From: Solitalea agri
Lineage (GTDB): Bacteria; Bacteroidota; Bacteroidia; Sphingobacteriales; Sphingobacteriaceae
NCBI RefSeq assembly: GCF_023914155.1
Contig: NZ_JAMWYS010000016.1
Span: 1-37,643, forward strand
Length of the DNA: 37,643 bases
Reading direction: 5' to 3'
Notes under the pieces: model-generated
What the model was told of the DNA's origin: nothing
Databases searched by the model: none
Seen by the model: only the letters and a program-made list of their open reading frames with translations
Translations under genes and position numbers: made by a program
Shown: one piece after another, positions 7,422-16,656 of the stretch
How positions within the stretch are numbered: the stretch's first letter is position 1
Layout: each line of letters begins with the position of its first letter

Positions 7422-8522
7422 ATGGAAAACATCCATATTACGGAGATCGAGATCTATAAGTTCAGTATCGCTATGCCCCCTTTTATCATTTCGGGCGGAG
7501 TGATCGATAAAGCGCAAAATACCCTTGTAAAGATCTATACCAACCAAAATATTTACGGCTTAGGCGAATGTTCGGCTTTTGTTATGCTCGTTGGCGAAAC
7601 GCAGCATACGGATTTTGAACTGGCCAAAGACTTTGCCCGTTTATGGAAAGGTAAAAACCCCTTGGAGATTGAACAGCGCATGAATGAACTGAACACTTAT
7701 TGTGTTCATAACCCAACGATAAAAAGTGCCTTCGACATGGCCTTGTATGACATTGCTGCCAAATATGCCAAAATGCCTTTGTACCAGTTTTTAGGAGGTA
7801 CGCATAAAACCATTACTACTGATCATACCATTGGCATTGCGGATGCGGATCAAATGGCACAACGGGCTCTCGAACTAAAAGGTAAAGGAGCAAGTATCAT
7901 TAAAGTTAAATTAGGTCGCGGCAAGGAAGATGTGCAACGGGTAAAAGCCATACGAGATTCGGTAGGTGCTGAAATGATACTGCGGGTAGATGCCAACCAG
8001 GGTTGGGATTACCGAACGGCTGTTTATGTGTTGAAAGAGATTGCCCAATACAACATTGAGCTGTGCGAAGAACCGGTGAAATATTGGAACAATGCCGATT
8101 TAAAACGCATAACCGATCATTCGCCAATTCCTATAGCTGCTGATGAATCGGTAAAGGACCATCATGACGCACAACGGCTCGCAGCGATGAAAGCTTGTGA
8201 TTATTTCAATATAAAGCTGGCTAAAAGTGGAGGTATTAGAATCGCCGCTAAAATCAATGCCATTGCCGAAGCGGCTGGAATGAAATGTATGTTGGGTGGC
8301 ATGTGTGAGTCGAGGATTGCCCTTTCGGCAAATGCACATTTCGCCCTTTCGCAATCAAACATTCAATTTTATGATCTCGACACTGCACTTTTATTACAGG
8401 AAGACCCTTGCGTTGGAGGAATTATCTACAACGGTTACGACATAAGCGTTCCGCAAACACCAGGCATTGGTGCCGATGCAGATGAAAACTTCCTGAAAAG
8501 TTGTGAGAAAGCAGTGGTTTGA
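7422..8522 (+). CDS. Dipeptide epimerase-like enzyme, enolase superfamily (MLE subgroup)
   Basis: Numbering from the ATG at 7422 (366 residues), all enolase-superfamily MLE-subgroup residues are present: the KVK pair (K161, K163), metal ligands D190 (VDANQGW), E216 (CEEPV) and D241 (AADES), and the opposite base K265 (NIKLAKSGG). A DLD motif at 318-320 matches the D-x-D that binds the dipeptide amino group in L-Ala-D/L-Glu epimerases, so I favour dipeptide epimerase over muconate cycloisomerase. The likely role is recycling murein or other dipeptides in the cytosol. A longer frame opens at 7323, but its extra 33 residues do not look like the family N-terminus, whereas MENIHITEIEIYKF does. The gene stands alone. 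Confidence 0.8.
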   Translation: MENIHITEIEIYKFSIAMPPFIISGGVIDKAQNTLVKIYTNQNIYGLGECSAFVMLVGETQHTDFELAKDFARLWKGKNPLEIEQRMNELNTYCVHNPTIKSAFDMALYDIAAKYAKMPLYQFLGGTHKTITTDHTIGIADADQMAQRALELKGKGASIIKVKLGRGKEDVQRVKAIRDSVGAEMILRVDANQGWDYRTAVYVLKEIAQYNIELCEEPVKYWNNADLKRITDHSPIPIAADESVKDHHDAQRLAAMKACDYFNIKLAKSGGIRIAAKINAIAEAAGMKCMLGGMCESRIALSANAHFALSQSNIQFYDLDTALLLQEDPCVGGIIYNGYDISVPQTPGIGADADENFLKSCEKAVV

Positions 8523-8700
8523 TAGAGATGTTGATTGTCCATAGATAGTCAATAGTTCATGGATCATAGTCGATAGTCCATGGCTCTGCTTTTTACTTCT
8601 AAAATCGTACATCGCGAATCTTAAATCCTATATCGCCCTCACATCAGCTATGATCTATGAACCATTAACTGTTAACCACTAAACTTTACGTACCTTAGCT
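8523..8700. repeat. Spacer with CATAG/CTATGG-type repeated words
   Basis: The gap is built from repeated words such as GTCCATAG, GTTCATGG, GATAGTCCATGG and GATCTATGAACC in both orientations. The same vocabulary appears in the gaps at 30701-30762 and 33861-33935. It contains no gene. It looks like one of the degenerate intergenic repeat families common in Sphingobacteriales. Confidence 0.5.
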
Positions 8701-8775
8701 CCCTAAAATAAACCAGGTACTAATTTTCTACTTGGAAAAACTATCGAAGAACTTTTTTCTTCCCAATCCATAAAC

Positions 8776-10062
8776 ATGACATTTAACGAACTCCATTTAA
8801 TAGATCCTATTTTAAAGGCATTACAAACTGAAGGATACACACAACCCACTCCTATTCAGGAACAAGCAATTCCTGTTTTGTTAGAAGGAAAAGACCTTTT
8901 AGGTTGTGCCCAAACAGGAACCGGGAAAACAGCAGCTTTTGCTATTCCTATCCTTCAATTGCTACAGGCAAACAGCCGACATGAGCAAGGACCCAAAGCT
9001 ATAAAGGCTTTAATTCTTACTCCTACCCGCGAACTGGCCATACAAATTGGCGAAAGCTTTGCCGCTTATGGCAAAAACCTCAAACTAAAACATTTGGTTA
9101 TTTACGGGGGAGTTTCACAGTTGGCACAAACCACAGCTTTAAATAAAGGTGTTGACATTTTAATTGCCACTCCCGGACGTTTGCTCGATCTGATGAATCA
9201 AAAGTTCATCCATCTTCATAAGATTCAGATGTTTGTGCTCGATGAAGCCGACCGAATGCTCGACATGGGTTTTGTAAATGATGTAAAAAAGGTGATCAGT
9301 AAGCTGCCTGAAAAGCGTCATAGCTTATTTTTCTCGGCCACTATGCCTCCGGCAATCCAACAATTGGCTGATAGCATCTTAACTAATCCGGTAAAGGTGG
9401 AAGTAACACCGGTTTCATCCACTGCTGAAAAAATTAACCAATCGGTTTATATGGTTGATAAAGGCAGCAAACGTGCGCTGCTCAATCATATTTTGGAAGA
9501 TAAATCGATTGAAACGGCCCTTGTATTCAGCCGCACCAAACATGGCGCCGACCGTATTTCCCGTGAACTGAACAAGGTTAAAATTAAGGCTGAAGCCATT
9601 CATGGTGATAAATCGCAAAACGCCCGACAAAGAGCATTAACCAATTTCAAGAGCAAAGAAATAAGGGTATTGGTTGCCACCGATATTGCTGCACGTGGAA
9701 TTGACATTGACGACTTAACGCATGTTATTAATTTCGATTTGCCTTACGAAGCAGAAACGTATGTGCATCGTATCGGCCGGACAGGTCGTGCCGGGGCAAA
9801 TGGTATAGCACTGTCGTTTTGTGATGCAGAAGAAATGACCTATCTCAAAGATATTGTTAAGCTTATCGGAAAGGCCATTCCAACAATTGAAGATCATCCT
9901 TTTCCTTTAACCGTTCAACGAATGTTAGAAGTTCAGGATCAGCAAACGCAAAAAAAGAATGATAACCGCCAAAAGCGTGGTTTTTCTCATAATAAAAACA
10001 AGGGTGCGACTCAGCACAGCAAGAAAAAACAACATCGAAAGGGAAACACAAAGGCTAACTAA
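8776..10062 (+). CDS. rhlE: DEAD-box ATP-dependent RNA helicase, RhlE type
   Basis: The 428-residue protein carries the full helicase set: Q motif ([10 protein letters not shown], about 24-33), motif I AQTGTGKT (45-52), Ia PTRELA (83-88), Ib TPGR (132-135), II DEAD (156-159), III SAT (187-189), the ARGID motif (about 306-310) and [10 protein letters not shown] (331-338). After the RecA-like core a Lys/Arg/Gln/Asn-rich tail (about 385-428) probably binds RNA non-specifically. It unwinds short RNA duplexes in ribosome assembly or mRNA decay, often with cold induction. The symbol reflects closest resemblance, since Bacteroidota carry several paralogues. It is monocistronic, with a strong hairpin terminator 16 nt after the stop. 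Confidence 0.9.
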   Translation: MTFNELHLIDPILKALQTEGYTQPTPIQEQAIPVLLEGKDLLGCAQTGTGKTAAFAIPILQLLQANSRHEQGPKAIKALILTPTRELAIQIGESFAAYGKNLKLKHLVIYGGVSQLAQTTALNKGVDILIATPGRLLDLMNQKFIHLHKIQMFVLDEADRMLDMGFVNDVKKVISKLPEKRHSLFFSATMPPAIQQLADSILTNPVKVEVTPVSSTAEKINQSVYMVDKGSKRALLNHILEDKSIETALVFSRTKHGADRISRELNKVKIKAEAIHGDKSQNARQRALTNFKSKEIRVLVATDIAARGIDIDDLTHVINFDLPYEAETYVHRIGRTGRAGANGIALSFCDAEEMTYLKDIVKLIGKAIPTIEDHPFPLTVQRMLEVQDQQTQKKNDNRQKRGFSHNKNKGATQHSKKKQHRKGNTKAN

Positions 10063-10078
10063 ACCCTCGCAGGAAACA

Positions 10079-10114
10079 ATTGCTAAATTATTCGGAAAAA
10101 ATTTAGCAATTTTT
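10079..10114 (+). terminator. Rho-independent terminator of the helicase gene
   Basis: ATTGCTAAATT (10079-10089) and AATTTAGCAAT (10100-10110) are perfect 11-bp arms with a 10-nt loop, followed by TTTT. It lies just after the helicase stop. Confidence 0.8.
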
Positions 10115-10172
10115 CATTTCAATTATTTTACTTTAAGCTGATAAACCCGTTTAAACTGAATAGCGATCTTTC

Positions 10173-11774
10173 ATGAAGTACCTGTTTACATTCTTACTAG
10201 TTGTTTCTTGTAATTTAAGCTTTGCCTCTACCCTTCCTGACAGCACTTTACAAAAATTAGATCAGATTCTTGAACAGCGTCAGCTATTCGATGCTCAAAA
10301 AAATAAAGAGATCGGTGCTTTAAAGCAAAGCATTATAAATACTGATAAGCTTGACGTTTATCAGCAGTTTAAAATTTATTCATCTCTGTACGACCAATAC
10401 CGCACCTACAGCTACGATTCGGCTTTTATTTACATCAACAAGCTGCAAAAACTGGCCGCCAAAATAAACGACCCTTCCCTAATAGAATCCGTAAAGATCA
10501 AGCAAGGCTTTATCTTGCTTTCATCGGGAATGTTTAAAGAAGGTTTCGACACCTTAAACGCCGTTAAAACCAAACATTTGCCGGCAACGCTGAAACAAGA
10601 GTATTATTCACTGATGGGTACGTCTTATTATAATCTGGGCGATTATAATAAGGACACCTATTATACGAACAAGTACAACCAGCTTGGAAGCCGGTTTATC
10701 GATTCAGCTTCGGCGCTTTTGTCGCCGAATTCATATGATTATTTATCAATGCAGGCATTAAAAGACCTGAAAGAAAATAAGCTGGACACGGCTTTGAGTA
10801 TTTTTCAGCGAATTTTGGCCAATTTCCGGCTGAATAATCACCAATATGCGATCACCACTTCTACGATGAGCGATATTTATATCCGTCGTTCGGATTATAA
10901 TAATGCCATTGAACTGCTGGCCCAGGCTGCCATTGCCGATATCAAGTCGTCAACAAAAGAAACTACCGCAATTTTAATTCTGGCCAACTTACTGTATCAA
11001 CAAGGTGATGTAAAAAGAGCCTACGATTACATAAGGCAGGCTTCGGAAGATGCTGCATTTTACGGAGCGCGGCAGCGTAAAATTCAGGTAAGCTCGGTGA
11101 TGCCGATTATTGCGGGGGAAAAGCTGAACAGTATCGAAGCGCAAAAACGTGCATTGATCATGTACTCATCAATCATCACGTTGCTAACATTGGTGATTAT
11201 CGGCTTTATCTTCATAATCATCAGGCAGGTTAAAAAGCTGAAAGAGGCTGAAAAAGTGATCACCGCCTCAAATGCTTCCTTGCAGGAAATGAATCACACC
11301 TTATTGGAGGCCGAAAAGATCAAGGAAGAGTATATCGGTTATTCGTTCCATATCAATTCAAATTATATTGATAAGATAGGCCGCTTTAAGAAAGTGATCG
11401 GACAAAATGTGGAATCCCGAAAACTGGATGAAATCAAACTGCATGTTAACCGCATCGACCTAAAGAAAGAGCGTGAAGAATTGTATCATGGCTTTGATAA
11501 AGTGTTCCTTCGTTTGTTCCCTCATTTTGTTCCCGACTTTAACGCCTTGTTCAAAGAAGAGGATCAAATTCGACCTACCGGACTTGAATTATTGAATACC
11601 GAGCTGCGCATTTTCGCCCTGATCAGGCTAGGGATTACCGACAATGAAAAGATAGCGCAGATCCTCGATTTTTCTGTTAATACCATCTATTCTTATAAAA
11701 CCCGAATAAAAAACAAATCATGGGTTTCAAATGATGAGTTTGAAGACAAAATTATGGCCATAAAAGCTATATAA
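10173..11774 (+). CDS. SusR-like membrane-anchored transcriptional regulator (DUF6377 type)
   Basis: The 533-residue protein has a signal sequence (LFTFLLVVSCNLSFA), a periplasmic helical TPR-like region (about 25-325), one transmembrane segment (about 329-350, SIITLLTLVIIGFIFIIII), a cytosolic coiled coil (about 350-385), and a C-terminal LuxR-like helix-turn-helix (about 476-518; ELRIFALIRLGITDNEKIAQ then VNTIYSYKTRIKNKS). This layout is that of Bacteroides SusR, which senses maltose-type ligands in the periplasm and activates the starch operon from the membrane. It is directly upstream of a SusCD locus containing a SusB-like GH97 enzyme, which supports local control. The ligand is not known and inferred to be an alpha-gluco-oligosaccharide. 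It is transcribed in the same direction as the locus, with a 237-nt gap. Confidence 0.82.
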   Translation: MKYLFTFLLVVSCNLSFASTLPDSTLQKLDQILEQRQLFDAQKNKEIGALKQSIINTDKLDVYQQFKIYSSLYDQYRTYSYDSAFIYINKLQKLAAKINDPSLIESVKIKQGFILLSSGMFKEGFDTLNAVKTKHLPATLKQEYYSLMGTSYYNLGDYNKDTYYTNKYNQLGSRFIDSASALLSPNSYDYLSMQALKDLKENKLDTALSIFQRILANFRLNNHQYAITTSTMSDIYIRRSDYNNAIELLAQAAIADIKSSTKETTAILILANLLYQQGDVKRAYDYIRQASEDAAFYGARQRKIQVSSVMPIIAGEKLNSIEAQKRALIMYSSIITLLTLVIIGFIFIIIRQVKKLKEAEKVITASNASLQEMNHTLLEAEKIKEEYIGYSFHINSNYIDKIGRFKKVIGQNVESRKLDEIKLHVNRIDLKKEREELYHGFDKVFLRLFPHFVPDFNALFKEEDQIRPTGLELLNTELRIFALIRLGITDNEKIAQILDFSVNTIYSYKTRIKNKSWVSNDEFEDKIMAIKAI

Positions 11775-11813
11775 ACTCCTTCATCGTCTATATTTCATCC
11801 ATATTCATCTTGA

Positions 11814-11868
11814 TTAATAAGTCAATCAACTTATTGATATTCAATTAGTTAAAAGCAATAATTGACTT
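11814..11868 (+). promoter_or_regulatory. Candidate operator palindromes upstream of the glycan-utilisation operon
   Basis: AATAAGT (11816-11822) and ACTTATT (11829-11835) form a perfect inverted repeat with a 6-nt spacer; extended arms match 9 of 10. AAGTCAAT (11819-11826) recurs inverted as ATTGACTT (11861-11868). They lie between the SusR-like gene and the first structural gene, where an activator would bind. There is no T-run, so a terminator is less likely. Assignment to the regulator is inference. Confidence 0.35.
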
Positions 11869-12011
11869 TATTTTCTATATTGAAGTTTAATTCATTGCTC
11901 TGCTTCCTTTTTCCTCCTTCTTTTGTTTTGTGACTTGGCTCCGGGGCTTTTTGTCGCACAACCGATTTATTTAAAGACCGATTTAAGTAACCAATTTATT
12001 TACACAGCAAA

Positions 12012-12542
12012 ATGAAAACGAAAAGTCAACACGCTCTTTTCGGCTGTTTGATGTTCCTTGCCTTGGCAACAACAACAAGCAGCTGCGAAAAGAAAGACGA
12101 CGGTAGCTATGTGGCACCTATCACACGCTACGAGAAAGTTCAGGGTCAATGGCAATTGACCGGGCTTAATCAAACAGACGAGCTGGCAAAATCTACCGGT
12201 GGCTCGCTAACCCAGGTAAACTTGTACGGCAAATTCAACTTTAAAGACATGCAAATCACTTTTAATGTTGATGCCGAAAACAACCCTACCTCCTATTCAG
12301 TAAGCGGTAATGCACCCGAGTTATTTACCAAACAAGGTTTTTGGCAAATGGATGCCGCATTTACTACCGGCAAAACCGCTAAGATCTTCTTGTATTCAGA
12401 TGAGGCTAAAACTCAAAAAATTGATGAACTGGAAGTGACCACTATGCCCGGAGCAACCACCAATATGGATCTGCGATTGGTACGCACAAGCGCCGGAACG
12501 CCATTCCTTTCTTATCAATTCTCACTAAAACCGGTTGAATAA
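12012..12542 (+). CDS. DUF5004-like surface lipoprotein of the SusCD locus
   Basis: The 176-residue protein has a lipoprotein signal ending TTTSSCEKKDDGS. The acidic residues right after the Cys resemble the Bacteroidota lipoprotein export signal that sends proteins to the cell surface. The mature part starts with an ITRYEKVQGQWQLTGLNQTDEL segment like lipocalin-type DUF5004 proteins, and beta-strand patterns continue to the end (LSYQFSLKPVE). It is the first gene of the operon, 22 nt ahead of the next gene, in the place where accessory glycan-binding or SusCD-associated lipoproteins are usual. Its function is unproven. The family name is from memory of the pattern rather than a search. Confidence 0.6.
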   Translation: MKTKSQHALFGCLMFLALATTTSSCEKKDDGSYVAPITRYEKVQGQWQLTGLNQTDELAKSTGGSLTQVNLYGKFNFKDMQITFNVDAENNPTSYSVSGNAPELFTKQGFWQMDAAFTTGKTAKIFLYSDEAKTQKIDELEVTTMPGATTNMDLRLVRTSAGTPFLSYQFSLKPVE

Positions 12543-12564
12543 TCAATTCTAACAAATACTTAAA

Positions 12565-13665
12565 ATGAAAAGATATTTACTTTCAGCAGTTCTCTTACTG
12601 CTTCCATTTATAGGAATGTGTCAGAATGCGATTAATGAAATCTGGACACAACCCGCCATTTTTAAAGCCGACGAGCAGGTAACTTTGTTTTTTGATGTTA
12701 AGGGTACCCAGCTTGAAACTGAAACTGATGCCATTTACTTATGGTCATGGTTCCCTAGTGAGCCTGATGCCGGCAACTGGGCCAATTCATCTGATTTTGC
12801 CAAGCTTACCCATGTAGAAGGTACCGTATGGAAAATCACTATGGTTCCTTCTGATTATTATCATGTAGCAGCTGATCAGATCGTTTCATTGTATGGTTTA
12901 TTGAAAACCAAAGACGGTTCGAAAGTTTCAGATGCTTTTGCTCCTGATAAAGGAAATGCGATCAATCTTTACAACTTTACGGATATTAAGAACACAAAGA
13001 TCAGTGATTTCTATCCTAAAACTATCAAAGGTGACAGACCATTCTCAATTTTGATAAATGCAGGAAAAACCTGGAGCGACTGTGCTACCAACGCCACCCA
13101 AGGTGCATTAGCAACAGCTTCGGAAGTTCATATGCACTCAGGCTTAAACGACTGGAAAGTGATCGTTGAAAACAACCCTGCCAACCTTGCAAAAACCAAG
13201 CTTACTCATTTAGGCGACAATATTTACCGTATGGATATGATTCCATGGGAGTATTATGGTCAGGAGATAGCCATTACCAAAGTTAACGCGGTATTTGCCA
13301 ACGACACCTGGAGCAAATTGGGCTTTGATACCAACTGTGCCGACTTCTTATTCAACAGCACCGGTATTGTAGTGGTAACTCCTAGCTACAACCTGTTCCC
13401 TCAAAAAATAACCAAGAAAGACATCCTAACATTAGTGGCCGTAAATGGCGACCTGGATGCATCAGACTTGAATTATGAAGTAACCATGGGTACTACAAAA
13501 GTTACCGGCAAGTTTGAAGGTATTAAACCAAATTACCGTGCTTACATCGATTTGGTTACTCCATTAAAGGAACAAAACGTTGATAAGATCCACGTGACCA
13601 TTAAAACTAATTCGGGAGCAAACCTGCTCGACACCGATATGGCTTTAACTCCAATTGTCAATTAA
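12565..13665 (+). CDS. Putative secreted glycan-binding protein with duplicated modules
   Basis: The 366-residue protein has a signal peptide (LLSAVLLLLPFIGMCQ). Two modules of about 130 residues resemble each other: KLTHVEGTVWKITMVPSDYY begins at residue 80 and KLTHLGDNIYRMDMIPWEYY at residue 212, preceded by LWSWFPSEP and HMHSGLNDW respectively. A beta-rich C-terminal domain covers about 275-366. The position ahead of susC, the tandem beta modules and the exposed Trp/Tyr residues suggest a surface or periplasmic polysaccharide-binding role like SusE/SusF, but overall similarity to those was not recognised. There is no convincing lipobox (GMC), so how it stays at the surface is unclear. The stop is 21 nt before susC. 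Confidence 0.55.
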   Translation: MKRYLLSAVLLLLPFIGMCQNAINEIWTQPAIFKADEQVTLFFDVKGTQLETETDAIYLWSWFPSEPDAGNWANSSDFAKLTHVEGTVWKITMVPSDYYHVAADQIVSLYGLLKTKDGSKVSDAFAPDKGNAINLYNFTDIKNTKISDFYPKTIKGDRPFSILINAGKTWSDCATNATQGALATASEVHMHSGLNDWKVIVENNPANLAKTKLTHLGDNIYRMDMIPWEYYGQEIAITKVNAVFANDTWSKLGFDTNCADFLFNSTGIVVVTPSYNLFPQKITKKDILTLVAVNGDLDASDLNYEVTMGTTKVTGKFEGIKPNYRAYIDLVTPLKEQNVDKIHVTIKTNSGANLLDTDMALTPIVN

Positions 13666-13686
13666 TTCTCCTAAGAAATTAATATC

Positions 13687-16647
13687 ATGAACTTAACAAG
13701 ATTATTTCGATATAACCTGGCCTTGCTGCTGCTCGTTTGTTTGAGCGCCATGGCCTTCGCAAAACCTGTAGAGGATGTTACAGTAAACGGTACTGTAGCT
13801 GACACGAAAGGTACCCCGCTTCCGGGTGTTTCTATATCAGTAAAAGGTTCCACAGCCGGAACCACCACCGACAATGACGGTAAGTTTAAAATTACTGTTC
13901 CTGCAAAAACCGTTTTACATTTCGCCTTTATCGGCTTTGACGCCCGTGAGATGATCGCAAACCCAACGATGTATGTTACCCTGCAGGAAAGCGTTACTTC
14001 CCTTTCGCAAGTAACTGTGGTATCGATCGGTTACGGTTCGGCGCGCAAAAACGACCTTACCGGTGCCATCAACTCAGTAAACGCTAATAAGTTTACCAAA
14101 GGGGTGATCACTTCCACTGAGCAGGTATTACAAGGCCGAATTGCTGGTTTAACAGTTAATCGCGCCGGTGGCGACCCTACCCATGGTTCTTCAATGCGTT
14201 TACGCGGCGGAACTTCATTAACGGCAAGCAGTTACCCTCTAGTAGTAGTTGACGGTGTTTTAGGCGCCGACATTAATACTATTTCTCCTGACGACATTGA
14301 GTCGATGGATGTATTGAAAGACGCTTCGGCAACCGCAATTTATGGTGCCAGAGGTGCAAACGGGGTAATCATCGTTAATACCAAAAAACCTGCAACCGGT
14401 CGTGTTAAAGTTGACCTTTCGGGCTACGGCTCTTTCGGCTACACTGCCAACAGCATCGATATGTTATCTGCTAATCAATGGAGAAAATATGTACGCGATA
14501 ATAACATAGGTGGAGCTGTTGATTACGGTGCTACCACCGATTGGCAGGATGCAATTTCTCAAAATGCATTTTCACAAGGCTATAATCTTGCCTTATCGGG
14601 CGGAAATGAGAAAAGCACCTACCGTGCTTCATTGAACTTAATGCAAAACAATGGTACCATCATTACCAGCAAGCTTAATCGCTTAAACGGAAAGATCAAC
14701 GTAACACAAAAAGCAATTAACGACAGGTTGAATATTGACCTTAGCTTAAGCTCTACGTACGATAAATTTAAGCCGATTGATTACAACGCATTACGTTACA
14801 TGTATAACGTAAACCCAACTATGCCAATTTATGATGCCGATGGCAAGTACTTTGAGGCCAGAGGTAACCTGGATTATAATAACCCGGTGGCCCAGTTGGA
14901 GCAATTAAAAAATGACAATACCACCAGCCGTTTCTTAGGCGTTTCGAAATTTGATTTTCAAATTGTAAACGGATTAAAAGCGGTTGCTAACCTTTCGTAC
15001 ATCAACAACAGTTTCGAAGGATTATACTACGCTCCTACCAACTCTATGACCGGCCAAAACGACAATGGCTTTGGTTCACAATCCGGCAACAAGGTGAATG
15101 AAAAATTGATGGAACTTTACCTGAACTATGATGCAAAAATTGCTGCCGATCATTCGATCAATTTAGTGGGTGGTTACTCGTATTTCGATAGTCAAAACGA
15201 GTTCTACGGATTATCTCGTCGCGGTTTCAACTCCGACACCTTTGGTTATTATAATTTAGGATCGGGCCAGGATTACCGTGTAAGTGATATTTACAACGGT
15301 AAAACCGACTGGAAACTGATCTCTTTCTTCGGTCGTGCCAGCTATAACTTCAAGGGCAAGTACATGGTTTCAGGTACCTTGCGTAACGACGGTTCAACCA
15401 AATTTGGTGCAAACAATAAATGGGGCTTGTTCCCTTCAGGTGCTGTTGCCTGGAACATGGCCGATGAAGCGTTCCTGAAAGATGTTAACTGGTTGAATCA
15501 GTTAAAACTGAGAGCGGGCTACGGTTTATCAGGTAACCAGGAAGGTATTGCTCCTTATACTTCTTTAGCCTTAAGCGGCCCATTAAATGGCGAATTGTAC
15601 TATGATTCGGCATCTAATTCATGGAAAAACGCTTACGGCCCAATCCAAAACAACAACCCTGATTTAAAATGGGAAACTACTGCACAGTTAGATATCGGTG
15701 TTGATTTTACCTTATTTAACCGTATTACCGGTACCATTGATTATTACGATAAACAAACCAACGACCTGCTTTATACTTATCGTGTGCCTCAGCCACCTTA
15801 TTTATATAGCACCATTTTGGCTAACGTGGGTAACCTGAGCAACAAAGGGGTTGAGCTTACCTTAAACGCTTCGGTTTACAATACGGATAAGTTTAAGTGG
15901 AACATCGACTTCAACATTGCTAAAAACAAGCAAAAGATCACTAAACTTTCTAACGATGCTTATACTACGGAGGCTGTTTATAGTGGCTTATTGGTAAACC
16001 GCGGATTCTCTAATGTCTACACCCAGGTGATCAAAGAAGGTTATGCTCCGGGTACTTTCTGGGGACCAAAATTCTTAGGAATCGATGATAGTGGCAAGTT
16101 TATGCTGGAAGACTTGAATGGTGATGGTCAGATTACTGATGCCGATGGACAATACTTAGGAGATGCCCAGCCTGATTTCACCGGAGGTTTGGGAATGAAT
16201 TTCAGCTACAAAAACTTTGACGCAGGATTCTCGATGTATGGTTTGTTCGGACAAAAATTATTGAATGCTACCGGCATGAGCATCACCGATGATAATCGTT
16301 TACCATCTAATAATGTTCCGGATGGATCATTAAAAGATAACATAACTGATCAGGCCCGTTTCTCAAGCTACTGGATTCAGAATGGTTCATTTCTTCGTAT
16401 GCAGTATCTCACTTTAGGCTACAGGTTCAAAACCAAACCTAACTCTTGGTTGCACAATGCCCGTGTTTATGTTACCGGTGAAAACTTATTCTTGATCACC
16501 AAATACGATGGCGCCGATCCGGAGATCAGCTTAGACGGTTTGTCAATGCCGGGTATAGACAACTATATCACTCCACAGGGAGGTTCAAACCCTGGAACAT
16601 ATCCAAAAGCAAGAACATTCTCATTAGGAGCCAGCTTATCGTTCTAA
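13687..16647 (+). CDS. susC: SusC/RagA-family TonB-dependent outer-membrane transporter
   Basis: The 986-residue protein has a signal peptide (LALLLLVCLSAMAFA), a carboxypeptidase-D-like N-terminal extension (about 30-105, VNGTVADTKGTPLPGVSISV), the plug domain (about 115-235, with MRLRGGTSL and the SusC hallmark DVLKDASATAIYGARGANGV) and a C-terminal beta-barrel ending FSLGASLSF with the terminal aromatic. The length is normal for the family. It imports oligosaccharides across the outer membrane using ExbB/ExbD/TonB energy. SusD follows after 9 nt, and GH99-like and GH97 hydrolases follow that, so the substrate is probably an alpha-glucan or a related alpha-linked glycan. The symbol denotes the family role, not orthology to Bacteroides SusC. 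Confidence 0.93.
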   Translation: MNLTRLFRYNLALLLLVCLSAMAFAKPVEDVTVNGTVADTKGTPLPGVSISVKGSTAGTTTDNDGKFKITVPAKTVLHFAFIGFDAREMIANPTMYVTLQESVTSLSQVTVVSIGYGSARKNDLTGAINSVNANKFTKGVITSTEQVLQGRIAGLTVNRAGGDPTHGSSMRLRGGTSLTASSYPLVVVDGVLGADINTISPDDIESMDVLKDASATAIYGARGANGVIIVNTKKPATGRVKVDLSGYGSFGYTANSIDMLSANQWRKYVRDNNIGGAVDYGATTDWQDAISQNAFSQGYNLALSGGNEKSTYRASLNLMQNNGTIITSKLNRLNGKINVTQKAINDRLNIDLSLSSTYDKFKPIDYNALRYMYNVNPTMPIYDADGKYFEARGNLDYNNPVAQLEQLKNDNTTSRFLGVSKFDFQIVNGLKAVANLSYINNSFEGLYYAPTNSMTGQNDNGFGSQSGNKVNEKLMELYLNYDAKIAADHSINLVGGYSYFDSQNEFYGLSRRGFNSDTFGYYNLGSGQDYRVSDIYNGKTDWKLISFFGRASYNFKGKYMVSGTLRNDGSTKFGANNKWGLFPSGAVAWNMADEAFLKDVNWLNQLKLRAGYGLSGNQEGIAPYTSLALSGPLNGELYYDSASNSWKNAYGPIQNNNPDLKWETTAQLDIGVDFTLFNRITGTIDYYDKQTNDLLYTYRVPQPPYLYSTILANVGNLSNKGVELTLNASVYNTDKFKWNIDFNIAKNKQKITKLSNDAYTTEAVYSGLLVNRGFSNVYTQVIKEGYAPGTFWGPKFLGIDDSGKFMLEDLNGDGQITDADGQYLGDAQPDFTGGLGMNFSYKNFDAGFSMYGLFGQKLLNATGMSITDDNRLPSNNVPDGSLKDNITDQARFSSYWIQNGSFLRMQYLTLGYRFKTKPNSWLHNARVYVTGENLFLITKYDGADPEISLDGLSMPGIDNYITPQGGSNPGTYPKARTFSLGASLSF

Positions 16648-16656
16648 CCGAAAACA

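Noticed and set aside
10079-10114. Operator for the SusR-like gene
   Set aside because: The palindrome is followed by T residues and sits just after the helicase stop, so a terminator is the simpler reading.
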